Assembly (NCBI GenBank): GCA_963966185.1
Contig: CAWZYM010000232.1
Location: forward strand, 565,001-629,000
Length of the DNA: 64,000 bases
Reading direction: 5' to 3'
Source: Rhabditoides inermis
Taxonomy: Eukaryota; Nematoda; Chromadorea; Rhabditida; Rhabditidae
Shown here: in pieces, positions 32,924-45,689 of the stretch
Layout: each line of letters begins with the position of its first letter
Numbering within the stretch: position 1 is the first letter of the stretch
Made by a program: the position numbers and the translations under genes
The notes under the pieces: model-generated
What the model was told of the DNA's origin: nothing
The model's database searches: none
What the model saw: the letters and a program-made list of their open reading frames with translations, nothing else

Positions 32924-33785
32924 AATGCAAAACTCGCAATGTATCCATCCGACCGCTCTCCTCTCTTTATACCTGCCACTCGCACTCGTTATGCTAACAA
33001 ATAACACCTAATTGTTTCGTCATTTACCCAGCTGTGCTTCCGTCCTATTGTCCTCTCGCGTTGCCTGTTTTGGCTGTGGAGTCTCTTTCCATGTTTGCTG
33101 CCCCGCGCCCTTTTCCCCTTATTTTGATTGGCTTCGATAAGTGAATTCTCCGCACCCTCTCTCAACAAGGGCACACGCAACATCAATTCACGCACACACT
33201 AGTACGTGCTTTAAAACATTACATGTAAATATGTGGTAATCAATAGAATACTATGATCAATGAAGTAACATGTGTATTGATCTGAGCATCTGAGTACATG
33301 AATAAGCATTCAGTCATAATTGAGAGAGTCTGTATGAATGAATGTATGCTATGTATGAACATCATTTTTGCGTGTGTTCTTTGATTGGGGAGTGTCGAAA
33401 AAGCGCGGAAACGTGAGCGAGCAGTTCTCTCTTCTCGAATTTCAGACCCCTCGCTATCCTCTTGGTTTATGTTCGGAAGGGACTCCTCTTTTTCCATTTC
33501 CAACATCATCCTCTGAAACTCCGAAGACCTCATTACTTGACGTGACAAACGGCGAGAAAGCATTCGTGAATTGCCTTCGTTGTTGAACATACCGCAAGAA
33601 AGCTATACAAAAACACTCTCCAGTAGGCTATAATAATAACAGCACCGTAACCGCTGTTATGTTTTCTATACATCAAACACACACTCTCTCGCCTTTCCAA
33701 CTCCCTGCCATGTTAACATGATAACACCTTGTAATCCCTAGGCCCTAATTACGGCAGAGAGAGGGGAGGGGGGAGAGTCGGGAGA
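32924..33785. other. Spacer between ShKT gene and the 73-residue gene
   Basis: No gene is firmly supported. A reverse-strand frame at 33360-33590 (RRLSRQVMRSSEFQRMMLEM...) looks protein-like but has no partner exon. Confidence 0.35.
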
Positions 33786-33787
33786 AA

Positions 33788-33816
33788 GAGGGGGCGGGGC
33801 ATGGAGGGGGCGGGGC
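33788..33816. promoter_or_regulatory. Paired GC boxes upstream of a start codon
   Basis: GGGGCGGGGC occurs twice, at 33791-33800 and 33807-33816, about 75-100 bp before the ATG at 33892. The motif is the classic Sp1/KLF-type site; use here is inferred from position only. Confidence 0.5.
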
Positions 33817-33891
33817 ATCGCAGCGGCCGGCACTCCATCCCTCCTTCCTCACACCGTCACAGCAGCAGCAGCTCCCTCTCTCGACACTACC

Positions 33892-34411
33892 ATGCCCGCA
33901 CTCAGGTACACCCTTTCCCTCTTTGTCTCGGCTCTTCTCCCCCCCCTCGTTTCATTAGCGCGGACGGTTGTTGTTGGGCAGTTGTTTTGGCATGCATGTC
34001 GCACATTCACGCGTGTCTCCCTCCCTCCCTCTCTCCCCCGTCTCCTCTATTATAGCGCAGTGATACGAACGCGATATTGTGGGCTGTGGAAATGTGCAAG
34101 TCAAGCGTTCCCCTCCTTCCTCTCCTTCCGCGTGCCGCATAAACACTCTTCCGGGTGACACTCCACCCAATTCCATAAACTCCCACTGTCGGCAACAGCT
34201 CGTGTATACAGAGGCGATCGGAAATCGGAAATTGTCACGCGCTCTCCCCTCCCATTCTCGATAATCTGTAATCAGAATATGCAGTATGCAGTCAGGCAAG
34301 AAACTTATGGCAGAGTAGGGACACTCTTTTTGAGTGCTCGTGTTTATCCGCGGCCTGCTTTTGAGAGGTGCGCTAGGGCTGCGCGACATCTCCCCCTCTC
34401 TATCTGCCTCC

Positions 34412-34452
<41 letters not shown>

Positions 34453-36793
34453 AATTGTGTGAATTGTGTCTCGGGCGGGCTCTTGGCACGAGCACTCAAC
34501 ACATACGTGTGAGATTACGGGCAGATATGTACGGCCCCCACACTTCAAAAACCCAGTAGTACGACTCACCATAGTGACCAAAGAGAGAGAGAGATAGAGA
34601 GAGGGGGGAGAAGATAAAGGGGAATTCGCGAGGTGCCTCGAATGCTAATAGTCCCAGTTCTCACTTTCTCTCTCCTACTGATAATGCATTTATGCGCATT
34701 ACACATGTAAATGGGTTGTGACTACTGGTTCTTGCCCCCTCGGGGAAGGCAGTGACTGAATTAGCGGCGCACCGGTCACGCTCCGTCGCAACACAAAGGG
34801 ACACTGCTACTCGTTTCCAATCAGTTATGAGCCGCGGCGGCAGCGACCGCCCCGAAATTAAGAATGACTCGCGAGGCGACGTGTACGCATGCCCACTCTC
34901 TCCCCCTCCCTCTCTCTCCGATTGTTTCCGGGGGCGCGACGCCTTTGAAAGAGGGTGACCCTGCGAGGAGAGAGAGAGAGAGAGAGCACAAACGCAATTA
35001 GTAGTGGGCCGCCTTCTAGGCAAGGGACCTCATTGAAACACTAGCACACAATTACAACCGCATTTAATTGCAACCCCTATAATGTGATTCTATGATTCAC
35101 TGGAATTCACGATTCCTCCCCATTCTTCCCGTAACAGATTTTCTGAGTTAGCAATCCAGTAACCAGTAGTGTTGACGCGTCGGGTATAATATTATTCCGC
35201 GTTGTGATTGTATGGTTATGTAGTTGTGGTGGTGGTGTGAGACGGAGCGGAAATCACACGTATAAACGCCTGGCCCTCCTCGTTCACCACACTATTTCCC
35301 CCTGCTCCAGCCATTTCGGCCATTGAACCGGAATAAACTAACTGCTTAATGCACTTTCATATATCATCGGCATCTAACAACTCCCTGCTGACTCCATGGA
35401 ATATATTATATATGTTCAGTGGCTAATATTGGTTTTGATGCATGGGCGAGCGAAACGAGGGAGAAATGTTCTGAAAGTGACACGGACGCGCCACTTCTTA
35501 TATGCCACCTTCTGCCTTTCTCGATTCATCATAATTAGACACTATCGAGCGGCATTTGGCGGCCCCGCGACACTTTCAAGAAAACAAGTAGTAATAAGAT
35601 ATGCGGGAACTACTCATCTGCCTCACATCTCACATCTGTTGATAACTTTCCTCGATGTGTTGAGCACACTCGGAAGACCACAGATGGAGACACTAACACA
35701 ACAGTAAACATATTGAATCATTCATAACATCTCATTCTCATGTGATATGGTGTGTTTCTGAAAACCTCAATAGACTGAGAAGCCTTATCTTTGAAATAAA
35801 AGAAGAGAGCTTTTGGAAAAAAGGCTGCTTCTCAGTGTGTGCCACCAAAGTACACCCACTGGAATGAAATAAACGCATCTGCCTCGCGATTCGGCACTTC
35901 TCCGTTCTTTCTCCTCTCACCCTTCACTCACTCTCCTCTCTATTCTCTATTCCTGGCGATAATTATGTTACCTACCCGATAACTTCCCCCTACTTTCTTT
36001 AGAAGTACACCACATTTGTGCACACCGTAAACTCCATTTCTCTCACGTCGCTGACTGCATAATATGTTCCCATGTAAAACAATCGGCGATCCTCTTACGC
36101 AAATTAACATAATCTACGCGGAGCGATACGGCAGAGGTACGTCAACGAGTGGTGGTTGCATCCAGAGGGGGGGGGCAAATCTAAACAATCAACTTCTCCC
36201 TTCCTGGACACATGCGCATGTCAACGTGTAATGGGCTCGGCGATGCGAAAAAGAGAGAGGAGAGAGTGAGAGAGAGGGGTTTCTTGCTCTCGTGACATGC
36301 CAGAAGTGGCGTTCCGTGGTGGTCCACTGACGATGTCAGAGATACTTGCTTGGGCCACAGACTGATCCATGACCCTTCCTCTCTTCCACAAAAGACTTGC
36401 ATCACTTGCATTACCACAGCGTTTATCGCAACTCCCGAAATGACAGCCGAATAGCCTTTGCCCCACGCTATAAACGTCCCCGAAATTGCGTAAATTGATT
36501 TGGATGACATAAAAAGAGCTTTCTATAAACTTTCTTTCCAGAAAACTGAAGGATTCTATCGCGTGTGGGCTGCGGAGGTTGTTGCGCAGCCCCCGGCCCT
36601 CTTCGACCGACAGCAGCCTGCGCTACACACCCACCGACAGCCAGGTGAACACCCCGCCTCTCTCCCTCTCACCCCCTCTCCATTCCAGAACTCGTCTCCC
36701 CTCGCCTCCACCCCCAACTCGTCCCGCAGTGTTTCCTTCACAGAGGCCTTCGCCTGGCCCTTCATAGACGAGGACATTGCCGACTACGAGTGA
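33892..36793 (+). CDS. Small unknown protein, 73 aa, with 2.6-kb first intron
   Basis: Exons 33892-33905, 36542-36644 and 36689-36793 (TGA) join in phase. The product begins MPALRKLKDSIACGLRRLLR, continues Ser/Thr/Pro-rich (SPRPSSTDSSLRYTPTDSQ) and ends VSFTEAFAWPFIDEDIADYE. The short basic amphipathic N-terminus followed by a phosphorylatable middle and acidic end suggests a small regulatory or membrane-associated protein, but no family is recognised. The first exon is only 14 nt, which makes the join across the long intron less sure. GC boxes precede it. Confidence 0.5.
33906..36541 (+). other. Long first intron of the 73-residue gene
   Basis: 2.6 kb without a supported gene; contains (CT)n at about 34412-34451, GA patches near 34580-34615 and 34966-34986, and a GT-rich stretch near 35215-35240. 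Confidence 0.45.
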
Positions 36794-38395
36794 TCAGCTG
36801 ATCAAAACAACTGATCAACCCAATCAAATCAAATCCAAACCAATTCGTGATCTCCGAGTGATATCGTACCCCCCGCAAGCACTCGGTTCGTTCGTTCTCT
36901 CGCATGCGTGTATTTACTCTTCATTTTTCTTTGAGTGTTCTATTCTCGGTTCTGTTACTTATCCCCTCTCTTCTGGAGCAACGAGATGCCCATTCTCCAC
37001 CACATACATGTACATACATTGTTTCTCGCCCCCACTCCCACTTACCACTTATCTAGTCTCTCTCGTTTCTTTCTTTTCCCCAACAATCGTAGCCAAAAAA
37101 CATCCAGGGTAGCACTTCTCCTTCATATTACCATCAACCAAACCTACATTGTATCCGATTCACATTTCCATAAACGTTTCCATTCATGCTCTTTGCTTCG
37201 CGCACCTTTAATAATCCAGCAATTCACGCATGCTCGAACCAAAAAGTTCACATTTGCAGTGTGTGCGGACAAAAAGTCATTGGGTGAATTGGTTCCGAAA
37301 CTCTCTCCATTTTACTCACAAAGAGGACGTTCGAATGGAAAGGGGCAGAATTGGACGGCCATTATTTCCGCCCACTGAGCCACCGCGCAATTGCCGGCTT
37401 CTCCCAGAAACGACATGCGCACAAATTCGGGGTTTCACGCGGCCGCTTCCAAATCGCAGTGACTAAGCTCGCACAAACCGTGTTTTTGCCGGCTCGACCC
37501 AGGGCGACCAAGCCATTGCTTCTGGAAGGGGCTCAACGGTTCTAGCCTATATGCACTCTTCCATTCATAACGTATTCTGAAATTCAGGTGTGTCCTCCTC
37601 GTCTCTCTAATGAATAGCCGTCTATCATCATAATGACCCCCCTTCCATTCTTCTTCTTCCCCCAATCCTCTGATGGAACATATGCGGTCTCCGTATTAAT
37701 TCGCATTCATCCGGCGAATCAGGGATGCACGACTGCATACATTGTCCGATTGTGGCTCTCTCATCCCAACATACTTATGCCAAGTAGCAATCGGGGAAGT
37801 GGGGAGGAAACAGCTTCCGTATTCATTCCGACAGGGTCTCATGTGTGTCGTCGAATACGAGCCAAATAGAAACGACGGGAGGCTCGTTTCCAATCCATCA
37901 CTCACTATCACAACCACGCAATGTTTACCCAAACTCCTACTAACCACCACATACTATTCCACACGCAAGAACGAAACCATTCGAAAAAAATACATTTATC
38001 CTCGAGCACTACAACATCTGGGCGATTCATCAAAGAAGTCATTTCATTCATCAAAAGGCAAAGATCGCAATGAGGTGAGGTTGAGTGGAGATCGGTAAGT
38101 GGGTGCGAGCCATAACCGACTGGGATATCAGTATACATGGGCACGAGTACACAACAGTCACTAGGCAGGTCGTCGACAGATTTCAGACAAAGTCACTGTC
38201 ACAACCCACCATGAAAAGTACCAAGACATATGGGATAAAGCACACTGGGTGCGACCTGGGTTCACGTAGAGCAATCTCTTCCTAGCCTACACACAACACA
38301 TACACATATAACCAAATCAAAACCATCAAAGAAAACTATACAAAACACACACAACGATTATTCACAGACAGACACCTAGTGTTCATCTAAAACTC
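36794..38395. other. Convergent spacer
   Basis: Between the 73-residue gene (+) and the kleisin gene (-). No supported exon on either strand; presumably 3' untranslated regions. Confidence 0.5.
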
Positions 38396-39604
38396 TCATT
38401 GGTAGTCGGAATCACCGGAGTGAAAGACATTGAAGTGCAGCGGGTCTCTTAGATACCGTACTCGTCTGATGGGGATGACATGCACATCACTCGTCTGGGA
38501 TGGGTCCTCCCCCGACATTCGCATTCTTGATGAGGAAATCGCGCATCCACGATTCGGCGTGTCCATCCATCAGATCAGAGTAAGAGCGCTCTTGCACCAA
38601 CTCCAGAGACTGAAACGACAAATACACAAATAATTTTTTTAAATCCACCCACGTTTTCATTGCACATGTGCAGAGCGACGACGAGTGAGTTGGCCACAGT
38701 CACATCCTTGGCAGCCCTGAAAAGAGTGAAGAGTCAACACGTAAACTGCTCGTCTAGCACAACGAGCGGTGCACGTTGAAATACCCAAAAACCGCACCTG
38801 TGACCGGCATTGACCATTGCGTCCATTCTATAGGGAAGAGTGGCGACCACTGAGGAGAACTTGTGACAGCCTGCAAACAGAATCAAATAATCGGACAACA
38901 AATCAATTCATAATGCAGAGTGACTCGCAGCGTACCGGCGATGTTGAAGTCGGTGACCCTCTGGTCCGTCTCCAGCTCGTGTCTCTCCTCCTCTGCAGCC
39001 TCCGCCAACTCCACCTCCACCTCCCCTATCCGACCGAACAGCGCGCGACACACCGACATCTCCAACTCCTGCTCCTGCTCCGGCTCGGCCGGCTTCTCCG
39101 CCTCCCGCTCCCTCCGCCGCTTCTCCTCCTCCTCCTTCTCCCTGTTCTCCTTCTCGCTGCTCACCGACGGTGCCCCGTCGCTCTCCTCTCCCCCCGCCCC
39201 TCCCTCCCGCACACCTAGACGATGCAACACAGTGGTCGACAGCTGCAAGAGTTGCAATCACACAACACACATGACAACTCCATTAATACTCTTTGTTATT
39301 TTTTAACTGACCATCTCACTGGCGAGCACACTCTTCAGCGCCACCTTCATCTTACTCGTGTCGATCCTCTGCTGACGCACATTGTACTTCTGGCCGTTGA
39401 TCTGCAAGAAGACTCATCAGGCTCCGCCTCCTCTAGCACCGCCCCTACCTGGACGACCTCTCCCTTCTCCTCGTCGTCGCTGTCGTCATCGTCGCCCATC
39501 ATGTAGTCTTCTCCCAGCTGGGCCACCAGAAGACGCTGTGTCGGGGAGTGGGAACGGCCGTCTGACATGAGAGGATGAGGGTAGAGAGAGCGAGATAGAG
39601 AGAG

Positions 39605-39635
<31 letters not shown>

Positions 39636-42600
39636 TCACCGACCATCGTCATCCCATCCTCCGCCGCCTCCTCCATCGTCCATGTCCACCTCTCCTCCTC
39701 CTCCTCCCTCTCCTGTCGAATAGAACGTGTCGCCCTCGAATTCCACACCGCCTGCCAGAGACGTGTCACTAAAACTGTACAGCTAAAACAAGTATCGACA
39801 GTAATGACAACAAAACTAAAGAAAAACATGCATACCACAGTATTGTAAGACTATCGCGTGAAACACTCAACGCACCCATCCTTGTCTCCAAAGTTGTAGT
39901 TGTCGAATATGTTCATGAAGGCAGTGAACTGGCTGACGCCGTCTCCCTCTTCTTCTTCCCCTGCCAGTGGACTGCCCAGTCGGGGAGGCGCGAGAGAGCG
40001 GCGCGCGGGGCACACCGGCTGTGCTCCGCGAGCTATCCGCACACGACCGTACTCGCCCTCAAAGCACAACTGTAGTCAGATCAGTCACAAGACGCGACTA
40101 CCTTGAACAGCAGCCGGCTCTTTCCGAACAGCTCGATGTCGAATGCGTACTGCGTGCGGCGCTCGCGGCAGCGACGCTTCGACGCGTAGATCTGCAAGCC
40201 ACCATCCCACTCCCTTTCCTTCAACCCCTCTTCTCTCCCTCTCATACCTGGCTGCTCTTCTTGGATATGTCCTTGTTCTCCACGATCTCGAATCTCTCTG
40301 TCGCATTCGCACGAGTCTCAGCGTCCTCGGGCGCAAAGTAACTGCAATATTTCACTGAATGATCAAAATCAAAGAGGCTGCAAGCCTAAACTACCGTAAA
40401 CGCAACATGATACAGACCCACAAAACCAGTAACTGTAACAGCAAAGAACTCACTCGACGATCTTCTTCTCCTCCTTCACCTTCTTTTCGCGCTTCTTCGG
40501 CTCCTCTGCTTTGGCGAGTGGGTTGGCTGGAATGAACGTCATACTCGCTCCCCTTCCCTCCTCCTCTACTCACCCTTCCAGTGAGCGTCGTCCTGCTTTC
40601 CGATGAGTCTGAGTGCAGCCTCGCTGTCGATCACAATCTCCCTCCCCGTCCCCACAGGCACGTCTGCCATCTCAGCCACCGCGTCATCCAGTCCGCTCAT
40701 CGTGGTACTGAACAAACATTAGTTTCGTCTTTAGATACGAAATATACGTTCCCAGAGATACTATTGCGGCACAGTTAGCAAGGCAAGATAATCACATATC
40801 CCCGATGAAAGAACTAGGTCACGACTCACCCATCTGCTCCTACTCCTCCCGCATCGGCTCCTCCCAACAACAGCCTCTCCTTCTCCAACTGCTCCGCCGC
40901 CCGACGCTCCACCGCATCTCCCATCACGTCTACAACCATTCAGACTTCCAAGAATAAAAGAAAGAATGTATTATGACTATGAAATAACCGAAGGGATATC
41001 GCAATTCACAAAATAAGCAAACTGTGAAACATGCATGTCAACACTCTCACTCACCATCATCCATTCCGGCGGCGGCGATGAGATCATCCCCTCCGATGGG
41101 GCCGCCCATCAACATATCCATGTCGTCCTCCCCTCCCCCTCCTCCCACGTCAGAGTACGCATCCACAAAGTCGTCGTCGTCGTCCGCCAGAGTGCCGGGC
41201 TGAATCACAACGCCCTCCCTACCCTCCTTTCCGCTCTCTCTTCACTCACCTCTCCCCCGCTGCCCGCCTGGGTGCCGGCCACTTCTTCCAGCCACGCGTC
41301 CGCAGGAATGTACGCCTACAGACATCGCATTAGAACACTGACATCACGGACACGGTCCATAGATGCAGCGGAAACAAACTTTTTTTTTCCAAAACCTTTT
41401 GAAACGCCTTACTCACTGGCGGATGTGCGGGCTGTGCGAAGAGGACGTAGTTGCCAGCGGGTAGAAGATGTCTCTTGAGCGCCTCCTCGCTCACTGCTCC
41501 ACGAGCCTCCAACTCCCGCCGGGTAGCCGCCTCCTCCTCGCGGGACACTCGCTGCAAACAGTAAACATTCCCTCAAAACTAGAAACGAATGGAAAATCGA
41601 CAAAGACGTACGACGTACCTTCTCGATAAGCACCGAATTCCACGCCTCGTCCATGTCCCGGAGATCGGGTGCCAGGCCGGCAGTGGACAGGGCTGACACA
41701 TCCTGACACACATACACTATACGGCAACCGCAAATACTACGTTTCTAACTAAAGTTAAAACCACGTGCCAGCCTGCGCAGAAAAAAACAACAGTGTAAAT
41801 CGCTCACCTTCTCTCCCACGACGGCAAACTCCTCTGGCAGGTGGTGAGTGCGCCACACCGAGCAGGGATCCACGTCCACATCCTCCTCCTCCAGAACCTG
41901 CAACACACATACACACATTGTCCCCCCCCCTCTTCTCTCTCTCTCTCTCTCTCCTTACCCTGTACTGCTCCCACTTGTCGGCGAACAGCTTGTTCACCGC
42001 CTCATCCTGCGGGTCCGGAGCACACACATTCAGGTCGCGGAACACCACTCCATCCGACACAAATAGGGAAGACATGTCAAAGTTGCGGAAACCCTGAAAA
42101 CATAGCAAGTAGACAACCACAAGAACAAGAACCTTAAAACACATACCTTGTCAATGACCCTGGCCGACTTCTTGCGTGCACTCTCCTTTCTGATGGGAGT
42201 GGGCGGGACCATGAGGGAGGCGTCTCCCAAAATGGTCATGTCCGGAGGCAGCACAGACACGTCGGCGGATACTGAAAGACACATGTGCACAAGGCATGCC
42301 AAAAACAACACAACTGAGTTCCAAAATTCATGGTTAAAGGTACACTGGCGACTTATTTTTTGACTCGGAATGTTTGAAAGAATCATATTAACCCAAATCT
42401 TAATCGATTTGTGAGAAAGAACAACGATTATCCGTTGCTTTCAAATGTTGCAACTCGATGTTGCAACATTTTATTTCAAACTCAAATTGGTCCCGTCACG
42501 ATTTCCATTCCGTTGAACTCTTCAATACTGCAGAACTGGCGATAGAACACATAATCCCAGACGAAAGAAACTCGTTCACTTACTATGTAGCTCAATGCGT

Positions 42601-45182
42601 GTGTGCGCCGTAGTGGCACAGACATCGCCGGTTCGACTCCTGTCTACGGCAAATGTTTTGCATGAGTGGAAAAGCGCGTTCAAGAGAGCTAGTTGCAGAA
42701 TTAAGTCGCCATTGTTCCTTTAACACCTACAGGCTGATAAGACCTCTACACCAGAAGCTACTCACTGCTGGACTGGACGGGTGCGGGTCCGGGTGTAGCG
42801 GGGGGCATGTCGACCTCGCGGTCAGAGTCGTCCTCGTCCTCCTCCGCTATCTGACAACACACACATCAACACAACAATCGACAATGCCTCCTTCCACTCC
42901 CTTCTTCTCACTCACCGCCATCATCCCTCCTCCTCCTCCCCCTCCCCCCGTCTTCTTCTTGTGGTGATCGATGAGAGGGATGAGATTCCTGTCAAAATGG
43001 CAAGGGCGCGCGTCGACGCAGTTGTGCATCAGGCCTGAACAGTGACGGAATTATACAAAGCGGACCAGTACTAGTAGAAGTATACAGTATATTAACAGTT
43101 CCAGTAACAAACAGTCAGTACTTACCTCGGAATGCCCTGATGGTGGGCATGGCCAGCTTGTCCACATCCTTGTCGAGGTCTCCGGCCGCGTCGACCAGAC
43201 GCTCGTGCAGCAGAATCGAGCGCCCGTCCCCGGACACCTGAGACATACACGTACAAAACAGTCCACACACAAACTCAAATACTCATGTGACCGGAAATAA
43301 AACACGAAAGTGTGTTTGCGCAAGAGCGCAAGCGCACACTCGCACAATGTAAGAGCTTTTTCTGCCTAGTTTTGAAGAAGCAAAAAAATCAGCAAATCAA
43401 CACACCCTGGCATTGTGGAGTACGAGAGACTCGCACGTGTTCTTGCTGAACTGCGATATGGCCTGAAATACGAGCATAAACAAGTAAACAACAACAATCG
43501 ACTTACCTTCTGATAGTAATCGTTCTCAATGTGCTCCGCGCAGCTCATCTCGAGAGTAGACGCATCGTCGATCAGCATAGCACCCTGAGTGAACGAGTGA
43601 ATAAACAACCCCGCCAACCCGCCCCACCTGTGTCCTGTTGTCCCTCTCCCTCTCTCCGATTGCCCTCCTCGCAGTCGTCAGCCGACCCATCACATCGTCT
43701 GCACCCGACCACTTCTTATCGCACGTCGACTCCTCCTCATCATCACTAGCCCCATCCATCACATCGTCTACAAAATTGCATTCTATTAGAAAACAAAGTA
43801 CGACAAAAGAGGTGAATAATTCAATAAATAGTCAAGTGAAGTGTGAAGAAGTGGCACACAAAAATCTCAATAATCTTCACCCACCATCGTGTTGCTTGTC
43901 GTCGTCGTCACTGCCCTCATCCGCCTGTCCGCCTTCCATCATACCCTCGAAGCGAGCATTCCAGTCGTCGTCCAGGCCAACGCCTACAAAATCATCACGG
44001 TTGAATCACACGTCACACCACACCACACGTCACATCAATGTTAGCCACTCACCCTTCTTTCTCCTCTTCTCCTTCTTGGGCCGGTCCTCGTCTTCTTCCC
44101 CCTCCTCTACACCCTGCAGCTCTTGGATGGCTGAAAGGGACGGGGTTACAACAACCGCATACACAGAATGCGAAGCGATAGAGTGCAGGAGCACGACGGC
44201 GACACGCACGGGCCAAGCCAAGCAACCGAGGGTGGGTGTGAGCGGGGAGAGGGGAGGCAGGCACACACGGCACGACTACTCACTACGGCAGCACAGCACA
44301 AGCAAGGACACGCGGCCGAGGCAACGAGTAACGACCTCCTACCCACTCCCTCCCCATTACCCCAGTCTAGTCTACGTGCAAATGAAAGAGATACAATACT
44401 AGTGTTTAGAAGTATATGTAATACTATGAGTATGGTCCCCGTCGTCACTCTGCCGTCTGGCCGCTCACCCTTGGCGTCGGCTTGTATACCGCGTATCATG
44501 GTCGAGCGCGTCTCGAACGCCTCCACGTGGGTGTTGTCCACGCGGTAGCCATACACTTGTGCCGCCGCGTCGATCATTGACGCCATAGGCTGCAACAAGT
44601 GACGTGCAATGATTTGATTGCACACAAATAAGATACAAAGTCCTTTAAAAGAAAACGTCAATAAACTCACGATGAGTCGCTCCGGCTCCTTGGCTACGTC
44701 CTTGATTTTGTCCAGTACAGTGTCCTGAAGCATTTCAAATTAAATATCGTCGAAACACCGAATGAATGAATTTTGAATTGCGTTTCAGTCTCACCTGGAA
44801 GCAATTTGCTTGGGCGACCTTGCTATTCCTATGAGACTGGAGGAGCAGTTCCACGATCGACAGCTGCTTCTTCTGCTCTCCAGAAGGAGCGTCGTCGTTG
44901 CGATCCGATCGGACTCGCTTCTGAAAAGATCACATACACATACGCACAATATGAAATATTCACGCGACTCACAGGCTTGATCTCGTCGTGGTCATCGTCG
45001 TCCTCGACACGGGGCTGGAGATAGAACGTTTTGAATTTACAAAATATAATATTACCCGATTTGAGAATAAACAACAAAACAAAACAAATAAATAACCGGG
45101 AACGTACTTTTCGTGTTGCTGCACCCCGTCTCCGCGAGGTTATGTTGGCTCCGAACGAGGCGGAGCCGCCCGCGTTCGCCAT
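38396..45182 (-). CDS. NCAPH: Condensin kleisin subunit (NCAPH / Barren family)
   Basis: Reverse-strand multi-exon gene starting MANAGGSASFGANITSRRRG (first exon 45182-45108) and ending HFNVFHSGDSDYQ with TGA at 38396-38398. Kleisin signs: the N-terminal helix ASMIDAAAQVYGYRVDNTHV (SMC2-binding side, like the STKIYxxRVDxVH motif of NCAPH); long acidic linkers; a basic stretch KKREKKVKEEKKIVEYFAPE; YNVRQQRIDTSKMKVALKSV; and a C-terminal winged-helix-like part with TVANSLVVALHMCNENVSLE that aligns with the NCAPH end. The protein closes the SMC2-SMC4 ring of condensin in the nucleus for mitotic chromosome compaction; in Caenorhabditis the DPY-26 kleisin also serves dosage compensation. Well over 15 exons with short introns. 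The intron 42272-42765 is mostly a TTAA-flanked element. Confidence 0.82.
39594..39635. repeat. (GA)n microsatellite in a kleisin intron
   Basis: AG repeat, about 40 bp. Confidence 0.85.
42338..42719. mobile_element. TTAA-flanked short element, copy B (382 bp)
   Basis: Ends AGGTACACTGGCGACTTA and TAAGTCGCCATTGTTCCT with TTAA at 42334-42337 and 42720-42723; colinear with copy A at 32531. The interior segment GCCGTAGTGG...CTACGGC (about 42608-42651) holds a B-box-like GGTTCGACTCC inside a 7-bp acceptor-like pairing, i.e. a shortened tRNA-like fold. It lies in an intron of the kleisin gene. Confidence 0.9.
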
Positions 45183-45689
45183 ACCCACTGAAACAACATG
45201 TTTAACTATTTAGATTATGATAATATGCAAAACAGGAATGTTAATTTCAAATTCTATGACAACGACGGCAAGACAGTTTCCCGCGCGAAAATCAGTACAA
45301 AACCGGATTTCATACGCGATAAAAAGGAACCTGAAAAGGTGATATCTTCTTATAACCCATCTCGCTCATGTGTTAAATGTTTAGCTATTACGAACGTAAC
45401 AAAACATAATCACAACTTGTTCAATAAAAGAAAATTGATTTTTTCGTCGACAGCGCCGACGAGATTGTAATCTTCACCTGAAAATCAAGATTCTCACTAC
45501 ACACCACGGAGCACCGCGGCGAAAATTCGATAATTCTGATTTTAAATTGCTTTTTTTTTTATTTATGATACGGATTTTTTTAACATATCGATACAATGCG
45601 AAAAATAGAAAGCGTGCGGAAGTTGTAGCCTGCGAAATGCAGATTGGTGTCTAGACTTGCTCGCTCGTATTCTAAATGCCGAGTGACAC
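45183..45689. other. Divergent promoter region
   Basis: Lies between the kleisin start (-) and the membrane-protein start (+). An open frame at 45198-45467 has AT-rich codons and no splice or domain support. Confidence 0.45.

Noticed and set aside
33360..33590. Reverse-strand frame with RRLSRQVMRSSEFQRMMLEM
   Set aside because: Protein-like, but no signal, no partner exon and no family match; kept only as a remark.
33955..34581. 208-codon reverse frame
   Set aside because: Runs through a GA microsatellite and lies inside an intron; no domain.
45198..45470. 90-codon forward frame in the divergent promoter
   Set aside because: AT-rich codons, overlaps the likely kleisin promoter, no splice signals or similarity.
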